64,000 nt of DNA from Erythroxylum novogranatense (Eukaryota; Streptophyta; Magnoliopsida; Malpighiales; Erythroxylaceae), in assembly GCA_029891385.1 (NCBI GenBank), contig CM057228.1:34537023-34601022 (forward strand). Reading direction: 5' to 3'. The notes beneath the pieces were generated by a model. That model had not been told where the DNA came from. It saw only the letters and a list, made by a program, of their open reading frames with translations, and did no database searches. The number at the start of each line of letters is the position of its first letter. Positions within the stretch are counted from its first letter, which is position 1. Of this stretch, positions 1-10,229 are shown one piece after another. Made by a program: the position numbers and the translations under genes.

Positions 1-146
1 CTTGGTTTTATTATCCTTATACCATATCATGTATGGATTAGCATGTTGATTTGGATATATTGCTTCCACTGCAAGATGATTTCTTAAAAAGTTTTGAAAT
101 ATATCGTTTCTCCAAACTAAGCATGCTTTCTTTTTCCGATCCAACA
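1..146 (+). repeat. 3' end of a copia LTR inserted into element A
   Basis: These bases are a near-perfect inverted copy of 4593-4736, which is the end of element A's own LTR next to its primer site. Read on the + strand the block ends in CCGATCCAACA, the expected LTR terminus, exactly where the minus-strand reverse transcriptase of A breaks off. The simplest reading is that a sister element in + orientation inserted into A and its 3' LTR ends here; the rest lies left of the window. The five bases after it (147-151, AACAT) would be the target duplication, but the partner is not visible. An inversion or assembly fold-back could look similar. Confidence 0.75.
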
Positions 147-865
147 AACATTCCCACATCATTCCCAATGAGCAGAATGTCATCAACATACAGGATTAGG
201 AAAGTAACCTTACCTTCTTTTATTCTTTTGTAAACACAAGGCTCATCTATGTTTTGTATGAACCCATAGGTTTTGATAGCCTTATCAAACCTAATGTTCC
301 AAGACCTTGATGCTTGTTTAAGTCCATAAATGGACCTTTGCAACTTGCAAACCTTATGCTCATTACCTAGCTCAATGAATCCTTCTGGTTGGGCCATATA
401 AATGGTCTCCTCAAGATCTCCATTCAGAAATGCGGTCTTGACATCCATTTGCCATATTTCATAATCGAAATAGGCTGCTATGGCAACCGGAGAAAAAGTC
501 TCCTCGTAGTCTATACCCTCCTTTTGAATATAGCTTTTAGCTACCAATCTAGCTTTAAAGGTCTCTACCTTTCCATCCGATCCCCTTTTCCTTTTGTAGA
601 TCCATTTACACCCTATGGTTTTTAGACCTTGTGGTAGATCTACAAGGACCCAGACTTCATTAGTATACATAGAATCTATTTTCGATTCCATTGCCTTGAG
701 CCATTTTCCTGCATCAACATCATTAATAGCCTGTGTATACGTAACGGGATCTATTTCTTCTTGGTCTGAGATGGCAATTAAGCCTTCTCCTAAACCCAGA
801 TACCCATCTGGTTGTCTCACAACCCTCCCACTACGTCTAGGCACATCTTGATGTTCAGGTTGCAC
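147..865 (-). pseudogene. Copia reverse transcriptase (RVT_2), truncated
   Basis: The reverse transcriptase would copy the element's RNA into DNA in a virus-like particle. Landmarks of the copia RT family are visible: an N-terminal block with WVLVDLP and GCKWIYKRK, then ARLVAK, ETFSPVA, the catalytic-region block DVKTAFLNGDLEE, YGLKQASR, and the active-site motif LYVDDILLIGN. Directly after GNDVGMF the frame enters the inverted LTR fragment at 1-146 and terminates in about 35 unrelated residues. The thumb and RNase H are therefore missing. The ORF's own start is only the first ATG after an upstream frame break; originally it was part of a gag-pol polyprotein. Confidence 0.9.
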
Positions 866-2270
866 TTCGATTCAACTCTTGAATCCATTTCGACATCTTG
901 TTCATCATATCCAAAACAACTCTTGGTTTAGATGAAATTGCTAACTCCTTTAGTACTACTTCACTTCTTCCTTTGTGATTTCTCACAAACTCTTCCTCTA
1001 AGAAGTTTGCATTTGTCGACACAAATACCTTCCTATCATGAGGACTTGTAAAATAGTACCCTCGAAGTTCCGTAGGATATCCTACAAACAAACATACTTT
1101 TGACCTTGGTTCCATCTTTGTGGATTCGGCTTTAGAACATGGGCTGGATGCCCCAGTCCTCAAGTGCCTCAATGAAGGCACTCGGCCATCCACAACTCCC
1201 TAGGTGTTTTAGGCACCGATTTGGATGGAGCAAAGTTAAGAAGATATGTTGCCGTTTGTATGGCATATCCCAAAACGATTCTCGTAAGGCTAGCATAGGA
1301 CATCATTGATCTTACCATTTCCAATAGAGTTCTATTTCTCCTCTCGCTACACCATTCATTGAGGTGTACGAGGAGTGACAAATTGGAAACAATTCCATTG
1401 TCAATTAAATATTCTGAACTCTCCGATAAATACTCACCACCTCGATCCGATCGAAAATCGCTTTTAATGGCTTGCCAAGTTACTTCTCACCAACTTTGAA
1501 TTCTTTGAACTTTCAAAAGATTCACTCTTTTATGCATCAAATACAAATAGCCATGTCTTGAGTAATCATCTATAAAAGTTATGAAATATTCATAACCTCC
1601 TCTAGCTTGTACATTCATGGGCCCACACACATCAAGATGTACCATGTCCAATGTGGATTCAAATCTGTTTCCTTTAGAAGGAAATGAGGCTTTTGTCATT
1701 TTTCCTTCAATACAAGATTCACAGTGGGTAATGGATCACTATCCAAGCCCAAAAGGATCCCATCCTTTACTAGCTTTGTCAAGTCTTTTTCGATTGATAT
1801 GACCCATCCTTAGATGCCACAGATACTTTGAATTAATGCTAGAGATATTGGATTGTCTTGGTTTTATCAATTACGTGGTGTTTAGTGAGCCTTTCATAGG
1901 TTCTATAAAAACAATCCTGTTTAATTATCGCTTCACAAATAAAATCCTTATTCTCATATATTGAAACAACCTTTTCAAAATATAAGGAATAGCAGTTTAA
2001 TTAGACAAAAATGTAAATCATGTTCCTTACAATCATTGGCATATAATAAACATCTTCCAAATATAACCTATGACCACTAGAAAGTCCAAGATAACTACTC
2101 CCACCGATTCTCGCTGAAATATAGGAACCATCTGCTATCTTAACTTGAAATCGGCCTTTAGGAAGTCTTTTCCTTCTTTGGAACCCCGCAAAGAATTACA
2201 AACATGGTTAGTGGCTCCTAATCTAATATCCAAGAAGTAGATAAATCTGCCACATTTCTAGTTCCTAACA
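855..2270 (-). pseudogene. Copia protease-integrase region, broken
   Basis: Three separate frames carry pieces of the copia integrase. 1487-1699 has the core start with HLDVCGPM and the second acidic residue in FIDDYSRHG. 1169-1381 has SERRNRTLLEMVRSMM, containing the glutamate-bearing segment, followed by the ATYLLN and TPRELW blocks. 855-1193 carries the C-terminal part with VGYPTELRGYYF. Stops or shifts fall near 1170-1200 and 1381-1490. The stretch 1700-2270 should hold the gag-pre-integrase and aspartic protease, but I could not read an uninterrupted DTG-like active site there. It functioned in proviral DNA insertion; now it is a relic. Confidence 0.8.
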
Positions 2271-2273
2271 AAC

Positions 2274-3110
2274 TTAGGAAGCCCATACCTTGTTTGCTTT
2301 TGAGGGACTCTGGTAGATCGGACAGTTTCTTTTCCAGTGGCCCATCTCATCACAGTGGAAACACTTTCCTTTGATGTTCTCTTTGGCCTTTTTTTTCATG
2401 AATTTGGCCTTGACCCCTATTTGGGCCTTCTTTTTCATTGGACCCTTCTTCTTTTCCTTGCCCTTACCCTTGGGCTTAGAAGAAGAAGCTACATTAGCTT
2501 CTAGCCCATAAGCCTTAATATTCAATATTTCCTCCATGCTTTGGAGGGTATTCATCAACTCACTCAAGGTGTAATCCTTGCTGTTGAGCTCATAGTCCAA
2601 CTTAAACTGCTGAAAAGAAGAGTTTAAGCTATTGATGATCATAATCATCTGCGTGTCTGCATCTATATCCGCCCCAAGCATCTCAACCTCAGTGACCGCA
2701 GAGATTACCTTCATCATGTAATCCCGCACCGGTTCACCTGTGTTACATACGAGATTATGAAAGGTTTGGATAGCTTTCACTCTTGCAGACCTAGTCCTCA
2801 CACCAAACATCTCATGTAGGTGATGGACCATTGCACTAGCGATTTTCATACAAGCAATTTGCTTTTGCAACATGCCACCGATGTGAAGCTTTAATATAAC
2901 ACTTAGTAGTCTTGTCAAGATTCTCGCCAACGCCATGTTGTTGGACTTGCTCAGAGTTGCATCTCCACTTAGAGGTGTAGGCTCATTTTCAGTTAACACC
3001 CATGAAATACGCTCATATTGAAGAACAATGTCAAGGTTACGTCTCCATTCATTAAACTTGTCTCCATTTTCCAATTTGTTATTAGTCAAGAGCGGGGTGA
3101 GTGGATTCAT
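2274..3110 (-). pseudogene. Copia gag with CCHC zinc knuckle
   Basis: This 278-residue frame is the structural gag of element A and is the best preserved part of it. The N-terminus resembles the plant copia gag (UBN2-type) with KFNEWRRNLDIVLQYE and SWVLTE. The middle is helical and includes VRDYMMKVISAVTEVEMLGA and the SLNSSFQQFKLDYELN block. A lysine-rich stretch precedes an intact CX2CX4HX4C knuckle (CFHCDEMGHWKRNC) near residues 251-264. The ATG at 3110 fits the usual short N-terminus (MNPLTPLLTNNKLENGDKF). The frame stops after VWAS; in the intact element pol would follow by readthrough or fusion. Gag packages the genomic RNA. Confidence 0.85.
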
Positions 3111-4580
3111 TTTGTGGTTGATTATGTCCGAAAATATAAATTATTAAAACATGAGCATACTAGTCAACAATTTATGGAACTTTGTATAAAATCATGATGC
3201 ATGTATGCATGATGATAGATTTAACAAAACTTAAAAATTAAAACATTATACTGACGGTTATTTTTCTTATCTATAACGTACTAAGTGATTGGGCCATCTT
3301 ATCTATTAAAAGAAAAATCGGGACCCTCCCACTCAAAAACTACCAAGCATCTCATGCTCAATTTTTAAGAAGCGTCTTAATTTGGTCCATACTTTTACCA
3401 ATGAGCTACGGTGGGCGGTTTATTGATAAAAATGTTGAGTGTATAACCATTTGATTCATTCACTAAAGATACCTACAAATCATGCCTCGGTGGGAGGTCA
3501 CATTTGCTATCATTAAGTGGACTTATCCTTAAGGAGACCCAAACCATGCAAGATCTAGGATCCATGCCCTCCGATGGGGAGTAACACTTCACCACATGCA
3601 AACGGGCCATCATTTGGAGACCGTGGACTCTCAGAGCATCCTCTCCCACTCAATCTTTTGGGCTTTAAGTTTTAAATACCATCTTGTCTAGATGTAATTT
3701 ATTATCCATCCTATATTGTTTCATTATATATCTCATACATAATGAATGCATGGCAAGGCCTAGGGTTGGCAATTTTCTAAATGACATGCAATCACATAAT
3801 ATCACATATTACAAGCATTCATTTCTCCATTCATCACATGAACTAATAAAGCCACTTTTGATTGTCCATCCTAGAAACATAAAATAATTACAAGCCTTTT
3901 AGGCCCAAAATATGCTTCTTCATCTTGGATCTTCCGCTTGAACTCTTCGCTAACATGATCCGCCCATTCGGTAAACAAAATGTAATGGCATTTATGAAAT
4001 TAGAATTTTGTCATTTTGAAAATAAAATTCGAAAGATAGATTTTAGAAAACCAAATCTTTGTTTTGACAAAAATTCCAGCACTTGTTTTATTAAAACCAA
4101 ACTCATTTAATGAAAATTAAACACAGCACTTAGTATTTTAGCAAAACCAAATTGGATTCTTTGAAACAAAAAAGAAGCACTTGTTTTCCAATCATAACTG
4201 AAATATGATTCATTGAAACAAAATTCCAGCAACTTAGTTTTCACAAAACTTAGGCCAAAACAAAAAGGATACACCAAAATTTTACCTTTCCATTTCTTCA
4301 ATCCATGGCTGCTCCTTCTTCATCATTACATCAATTTGTACATTACAAAATCAAATAAAATAGAAAAAAGAAACCAAGGAGGAAACATGGTGATGATAGA
4401 CCACCTCCTTGTTATAACCAAATGAAGAAATCTTACAAGATAAAATTTAACTTCTATGGACAACCAAAAGAGCAACATACACCATATATATTTCTATCAC
4501 ATAAAATATGCAGTATACATAAAAGATTGCCAGCCCATGCATCCACCATATAGAACCGAAATCATGCATGAAAAACCGAC
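3111..4580 (-). other. Element A untranslated leader
   Basis: This 1.47 kb between the primer site and gag has no coding potential that I can support. It is AT-rich. Between about 4050 and 4260 it has loosely repeated phrases of the type AACCAAAT followed by CAGCACTT or TCCAGCAACTT, a diverged short repeat. Short frames here overlap on both strands and look like chance. Confidence 0.6.
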
Positions 4581-4590
4581 TTTGATACCA
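4581..4590 (-). other. Element A primer binding site (tRNA-Met type)
   Basis: On the minus strand the sequence after the LTR is AT then TGGTATCAAA, close to the TGGTATCAGAGC that pairs with the 3' end of initiator tRNA-Met in most plant copia elements. It fixes the inner edge of the LTR at 4593. Confidence 0.85.
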
Positions 4591-4592
4591 AT

Positions 4593-6445
4593 TGTTGGAT
4601 CGGAAAAGAAAGCATGCTTAGTTTGGAGAAGCGATAGATTTCAAAACTTTTAAGAAATCATCTTGCAGCGGAAGCAATATATCCAAATCAACATGCTAAT
4701 CCATACATGATATGGTATAAGGATAATAAAACCAAGAACAAGATAAAAGGAATTACCGACTCCTTCGCCATGACTTTAAATCCTCATTGCGCTATCCTCT
4801 CCTTCTTATATCCAAATCCTTTGCCTTTGAGTCTTTCCTTTAGCAATCTATCTTCTTCCTTGTTGTAGTATCCTCAACCAATTAGATTTACCACTTGTTC
4901 TTCAAGGACAACTAGGTTAACAAAATCCTTTGGTGGGAAAGGAGAAGAAATATTTGGAGGAGATTTTCTTAAAAAAAGAAGAACCAAAATTGAAACTCTT
5001 TCAATTCTTTCACTTAGGAATTTCGTTTCTACCTTGCATGAAAGGAGAGAATGTCTAAAAAACATGCAAATAGGTTACATGCCAACATTAAAAGCCAACC
5101 ATTAAACCATTTAATGGTAAGTTCATAACTCCATTTAATAATGATGAACCATAATAAAGACCATCTTTATTTAGTATTTTAAGGTCAAATGTGTGGTTAC
5201 ACATCTAACCTAACACAATTTCGAAATTGCTTCTTCTCCATTTTAAAAAAATTGTTTTAATATAATTAATCTAATCAATTACATTAAACCAAAACAAGCC
5301 CATTTCTAAATGAACATATGGGCTTCCAATTAACCATTAATTAGTATAAGCCCATCATTCAATTATGGACTTCTAAAGCCTCCAAACTACTTCTTACTTA
5401 GCTTGATAACCTTCCTTAAAGCCAAGTGGGGAATCTTATTGGACTTTGATAATTCAAGCCCAATAAGCCCGAAATATTTCAATCTCATTGGAATTAATTC
5501 TAGCTTATTAACTAAATGTCATTCCACTAAAGACAATTAGTTGAACTCTTGAATTATTAAATATTATGAGAATATGTCCAATTGCAAACCCTATTTAGAA
5601 CCTTATTATAGCCATCCGCACAACAAAGGGTAAAATTACCGTTTTGCCCTTATGTTGGTTTTTCCTTCTAAATCTCTCATTATACTTTATATGGTGATTA
5701 ACACATAAGATCTCATCTTAGTGTTAAGACTTGATGGGTAGCTAGTCCATCAAACTCTCGCGCCATTTAATCACCAAATCTCCTTAAAACATCTAGAAGA
5801 GATGATAACACTATAAACTCTTTATTTGAGTGAATGTTCCCTGATACACGTTTCAATTAATAATTCCAACATACAGATACTGGATTAATACCATGTAAAA
5901 ATCCATTCCGATCATATCAAGAATTATAATGAAACACATATGAGTTCACCACTCATCAAGATTGTGGTTCATAATAAGCGAATGCTTAAGTTGTATGTTT
6001 TAAGATTAAAGTAACGACCCACTTTATTCTTGAAAACATACTTGATTCCAGATTCATTTAATAGTGCCATTATCGATAGTCTACTACTATCATGATATGA
6101 AACTCATCATTCCCTTTAAGTAAACTCCTTTACTTATATGGAGATAAATCGCAATACTACAGTCTAAACCATAATCAAACGACCAACTTGATTATTCAAC
6201 TGTGAATCAATTAATTCAGATTCTAATAATATACATGTTTCCCATACATCTCTATGTATATGTATATTACTTACAAATGAATCTTGGTACCTTATGACCA
6301 GATATATAATGCTCATACAGATAAAACCAAACTCTTTTGTTTTATTAATAATAAATATTTTCATTACAAAACTGTAACTGAAGAAGATAAAGTTACATGT
6401 AAATACACTTGCTTTCCAGGGCACTATATTTACATAACTCCAACA
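4593..6445 (-). repeat. Element A 5' LTR
   Basis: Read on the minus strand it opens TGTTGGAGTTATG (from 6445) and closes CCGATCCAACA at 4593, giving TG...CA ends with short inverted termini, about 1.85 kb. A second TGTTGGAATTATT start occurs at 5871, so a 1.28 kb LTR is the alternative. I favour the outer edge because 5872-6445 reads as continuous copia LTR sequence, because 6446 onwards is recognisably the tail of element C, and because both candidate starts share TGTTGGA. A possible TATA (CATATAAAG) lies near 5685-5694 on the minus strand. The 3' LTR is outside the window, so neither edge can be confirmed. Confidence 0.65.
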
Positions 6446-6610
6446 GGGGAAGTGTAAGGAGGATGAAAACAGCAACACATCGGAAGTACAAAGAGAATTA
6501 TATAAAAATCCAGTCAATAAGTTTGGACATTACAAAATGGAATTAAGTATCCGACAAACTAAAAAGTAAAATAAAAGGAAGGAAAACACAAGAACAAACA
6601 ACTCGAACTA
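6446..6610 (-). other. Trailer of the element C envelope-like ORF
   Basis: A pyrimidine-rich stretch (minus strand) of 165 bases follows the envelope-like stop before the LTR of A begins. No polypurine tract or 3' LTR of C can be recognised; the insertion of A has separated them from this end. Confidence 0.5.
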
Positions 6611-7497
6611 CTCCATTGGGTGATCATCCCTAGCTTCAGAGGGACCTGCTCTCGACGTGTCAGCAGCGCTAAGTGGGTCATCTTCATCAGAAGGGAGCTG
6701 GAATTGAAGGTGCTCAGCGAGCAATGCATCCATCCGCCAGCGATACTACCAATCTCGATCCTGCCGGGTGATTGCCTAAAGGAAGGTGTCTCAGAGAGTA
6801 GTCAGGTCTGCAGAGAGGCCATCGACTCTACTAGCCAGGGTTTGTAAGGCTAAGAGCCCAGGAGGGGCCGGAGCAGGAGGATCATCCTCGCTTGGCACTA
6901 CAGCGGCATGATTTGTAACAACATCAGGAAGTGGGGTGGAGGAGGGGTTGTTTGACACGAGAATAACGAAACAAAGGAGTTAGGTCAAAATAGCTGTCAT
7001 TGTTGAATTCCAGGATGTTATGGACCCAGAATATGTCTGTGATGAGGTGGGGGAAAGTAATGTCGTTGGTGAGTTTGGCAATAGTGATGGAGTCATAGAG
7101 GGCGAAGGCAATGACATTAGCTATGTCAACTGGGCAACCGGTCATTAGAAGGTAAAGGTACATGGCTTACTGTTTCGTGACGAAGGCAAGATGGGTGGTT
7201 GGAATGATATTATTATTGACAAGATGGAGCCAAGGACGCTCAGAGATCAGAACGTTTAAGATAACGTTGATAGATTCGGGGCTGATGCCAGACGGTGCCC
7301 TCTGAACAGAGGGTACAAATAACATCATCCCATAAATAATGGTGGATCAATTGAACATAGTGGCAATAAAAAATAGGATGGAGGTTATAATGTTCATAGA
7401 TGCTTGCTGTGGTGAATGCAATGGGGGCTTTCACACCACAAAAATTAAGGTCCATGGTGTTATGGAATCAGGCATAAGTATAAAAATGACGAATGAA
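6611..7497 (-). pseudogene. Envelope-like/plant transposon protein (PF20167-like), C-terminal part
   Basis: This is the distal part of an ORF split by element B; the proximal part is at 17340-17582. Minus-strand frames read MDLNFCGVKAPIAF, a block ending YLWDDVICTLC, then a shift, and VNNNIIPTTHLAFVTK followed by AMYLYLLMTGCPVDIANVIA. That order (a VRG-like entry, then a PTTH block, then a small-residue helix) is what I know from the 'putative plant transposon protein' domain found in Athila and Sirevirus envelope-like ORFs. The C-terminus is proline- and acidic-rich with a short coiled segment (LLALQTLASRVDGLSADL) and ends at a TAG about 6611. At least three frame breaks are present. Its biochemical role in such elements is not established. 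Confidence 0.65.
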
Positions 7498-7502
7498 TTT
7501 AT

Positions 7503-8524
7503 TGTTAAGTCAAACCAGACTTCACGTATTAAATAATTTTGATAATAAACAAAGAGAAATATACGAAAGAAAAGAAGACGATACAAAAGCGATTTGAAGA
7601 AAAGCGAGAAGAAAAGGCATTTAAAGAAAAATGCAGGCGGAAGGAAAAGGCGATTTATACAAAAGGCATTTATACAAAAGCGGGCGGAAGAAAAGCGATG
7701 ATACAAAAGGCATTTAAAGAAAATGCGGAAGGAAAAGAGGCGATACAAAAGGTAAGAAAGAAAAAGCAGGCGGAAGGAAAAGGCATTTATACAAAAGGCG
7801 GGCGGAAGAAAAAAGGAGGAAAAAAGGCGGGCGGAAGCTTTACGAAGACAAAAGCGATTTATACAAAAATAAGACGGAAGAAAGAAACATCGCTTTAAGA
7901 CAGTTCATGAGCTAAACCAATAACCGCTTTTAAAGATTCAAGAAGCGAGATAGTCAAGAAACAGTTGAAGTTCACTATAAATAAGAGTTGAGATTGAAGA
8001 AGAAATAACTTTTGGAAAAAGTGAATGAAACTCTGTGTATTCAATATCCGCATCTCGAGAAAAAATTGCGAACTATGTTCGAGTGTATATTGTGAAGAGC
8101 AACTCTTTTGTAAAAGCTCTTTACCGCTTTTTCATTTTTGAAAAGTGCTACTGAGATAACTCAAGAGGCTAAGAGTAAAAGAATACTTCTTTGTTAAGAG
8201 ACCAAGAGGCTCGATCTAAAGAATACTTTTAATCGGTTTGGAGATAGTGAAAATCTCATAAGAATATCGAGGACCGGACGTAGCCCACGATTTGGGGTGA
8301 ACCAGATAAAATTGCGTGTTTCTCTCTAACTCTTACTTTTCTTAAATCGTAGTTTTCATTATTAACAAAGTTTTTCAAACTAGTTAAGAATTGATTTACT
8401 ATAAGTTTTTGAAAGAACAAGCAATTGTTATCAAAGGATTAAAGAAAAGTTTATCACAATTCAACCCCCTTCTTGTGTATCTTGGTTATATTATTACTCA
8501 ATATAGTAACGGTGATTTACTTCA
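7503..8524 (+). repeat. Element B 5' LTR
   Basis: 1022 bases, TGTTAAG to TTTACTTCA. The first third (about 7540-7880) is an almost pure purine strand built from degenerate phrases such as ACAAAAGGC and GGGCGGAAGAAAA. A TATA box (TATAAATA) is at 7976-7983, so transcription probably starts near 8010. The downstream part contains the segment CGTAGCCCACGATTTGGGG, typical of Sirevirus LTRs. Confidence 0.9.
7976..7983 (+). promoter_or_regulatory. TATA box in element B 5' LTR
   Basis: TATAAATA occurs here and at the same place in the 3' LTR (16783-16790), downstream of the purine-rich block and upstream of conserved R/U5-like sequence. This is the expected core promoter for the genomic RNA. Confidence 0.7.
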
Positions 8525-8545
8525 ATTGGTATCGAGCAAGGTGTT
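8525..8545 (+). other. Element B primer binding site
   Basis: ATTGGTATCGAGCAAGG follows the LTR directly. It matches the tRNA-Met-type site TGGTATCAGAGC apart from one missing base, the kind of one-base loss at a CAG that recurs through this window. Confidence 0.75.
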
Positions 8546-8580
8546 CAAGAATCACTCTAATAAAGTGTGAACTAAAGAAA

Positions 8581-9737
8581 ATGGTGGAATCACACACGAT
8601 ATTGCGAAGGAGCCTCGGTCACGGACCTCCAAAGATTCAATGGTGAAGACTACCACTATTGGAAGGATCGGATGAGATTGTTTATCGAGTCTACTCACAT
8701 TGACCTTTGGGACATCATCGAGAATGGACCTTACACACCAAGATGATGATAAAATCCAATTCCACGAGAAAGATGGACAAATGAAGCGTAAAGCAAGATT
8801 TCAACTAAACTCCAAAGCGAAATTTTCTTGAGTTGTGCATTGAAAGCGAAGCGAGTATGATAAAGTGCATGGATGCAATCTCGCCAAAGAAATGTGGGAT
8901 ACATTATCAATTGCACATGAAGGAACAAATCAAGTGAAGGAGTCCAAGATAAGTATTTTGGTGCATCGAGACGAGTTATTCAAGATGAAAGAAGAAGAGA
9001 CCATTGATCAAATGTTTGGAAGATTCCAAACAATTGTTAATGGGCTAAAAGCTCTTGGAAGAACGCATAACAACCAAGACCATGTTCGAAAGATTTTGAG
9101 GAGTCTCGCCAAAAGATGGAGACCCAAAGTAATCATTGACAAGAAGCTAAAGACCTAAGCATCTTGAAGCTTGATGAATTGCTTGGATCGTTGAAGATAC
9201 ACGGTAGAGCTTGATGCGAAGATAAGCCCAAAAGGAGAAGTCCATAGCACTCAAAGCAAGTCAAAAGAATCACAAAATCCAAGAAGAAAACAAAAGGAAT
9301 ACATCAAAGGCGTTAAAGATTGAAGAAGCAAGGATGATGATTCCAAAGAAGTCGTAATCTGAATCAAGTGATGAAGATTTATGAGCTATCTTTCATTTCA
9401 AGAAAGATAAGAAGAATGTGGAAAAAGAAGTCCAAAGGAAATTCAACATTTAGAAGGAACAATGCAAAGACGATGAAAAGTCGATAAAGCATCCATTACC
9501 TGTTATGAATGCAAGAAGCCGGGACATTACAAGTCCGAGTGTCCAATGTTGAAAAGACAACCCAGAAGGAGTAGAGATAACAAGAAAAGCATGATGGCAA
9601 CGTGGAAAGATCTGGATTCATCAGAATCAGATACAAGTTCACAAGCGTCAGAACATGCTAACATATGTCTGGTAGCTGAAGAAGAAAGTGATGAGGAGGT
9701 AACTTCCAGCTATAATGATATACAAGATGCATATTAA
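8581..9737 (+). pseudogene. Sirevirus gag, frameshifted
   Basis: Gag of element B, the capsid/nucleocapsid precursor. Pieces in different frames read PPRFNGEDYHYWKDRMRLFI (N-terminal block, about 8625-8690), then 8865-9158 with the UBN2-like core MHGCNLAKEMWDTLS and IDQMFGRFQTIVNGLKALG. A lysine-rich linker is followed by an intact CX2CX4HX4C zinc knuckle (CYECKKPGHYKSEC) at 9501-9542, and 9546-9737 continues with MMATWKDLDSSESDTSS and an acidic tail, both characteristic of Sirevirus gag. Breaks fall near 8640, 8750, 9160 and 9400. The ATG at 8581 is the first after the primer site but is out of frame with the core by one base. Confidence 0.85.
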
Positions 9738-10225
9738 GAATTGTTAGAGGATTCTCATGCTATTCTGAAACAGTACAAGCTGTTGAAGAAGAAATATGTA
9801 GAAAACCTCAAACATACTCATAAGATAGAGAGTGAGAATATAAGTTTGAGAAAGCAAGTTGAGGAATTGAATAACAACAAAGTTGTAGATAGATCTGAAG
9901 AGATTATCAATTGAAACTGAGAATTAATAATCTCTCAATTGATCTAGCTAAATTTACGATAGTACAAAAAGATGAATGAAATGATAGGAGAATCTGAGAC
10001 ATCAGGGGATAAAAGCTGGATTAGGGTTTACTAAAATAAGCCCCAACATTACGTAGTAAAATCGGTTGCTCAAAAAATAAGAAAAGATATCAATCAGATT
10101 TTCGAAAGGTCATCAACATTATCATTCTACACATCATTATCATTCATTACATCGTATTAACCCTAAAGGACCCAAGAGAATCTGGGTACCTAAAATAAAA
10201 TAATATCTCCCACGAAATCCTTCGT
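9738..10225 (+). pseudogene. Gag C-terminal coiled-coil segment of element B
   Basis: One frame continues from the acidic gag tail as LEDSHAILKQYKLLKKKYVE and SLRKQVEELNNNK, a leucine/lysine heptad pattern that predicts a coiled coil, typical of the region between the gag knuckle and protease in Sireviruses. A stop at about 9914 and later shifts end it. Around 10160-10200 the frame GPKRIWVPK marks the usual junction towards protease. Confidence 0.6.
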
Positions 10226-10229
10226 TGGA

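Larger units (their letters stand above)
147..6445 (-). mobile_element. Element A: Ty1/copia retrotransposon, 3' truncated
   Basis: On the minus strand this shows 5' LTR, tRNA-Met-type primer site, leader, gag, protease/integrase remnants and reverse transcriptase, in the Ty1/copia order (integrase before RT). The element is interrupted within RT by the LTR at 1-146, so RNase H, polypurine tract and 3' LTR are outside the window. Several frameshifts and stops separate the pol segments, so it is not autonomous as sequenced. It lies in the trailer of element C's envelope-like ORF, in the same orientation as C. Confidence 0.85.

Noticed and set aside
4581..4590. tRNA gene suggested by the tRNA-Met-like sequence, and similar at 8525, 36777 and 51926
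   Set aside because: Only the short 3'-end complement is present, next to an LTR; no cloverleaf or A/B boxes. These are primer binding sites.
7539..7898. 119-residue Lys-rich ORF in the B LTR, and the matching one at 16424-16702
   Set aside because: Produced by the purine-only composition of U3. The protein is not conserved between the two LTRs of the same element.
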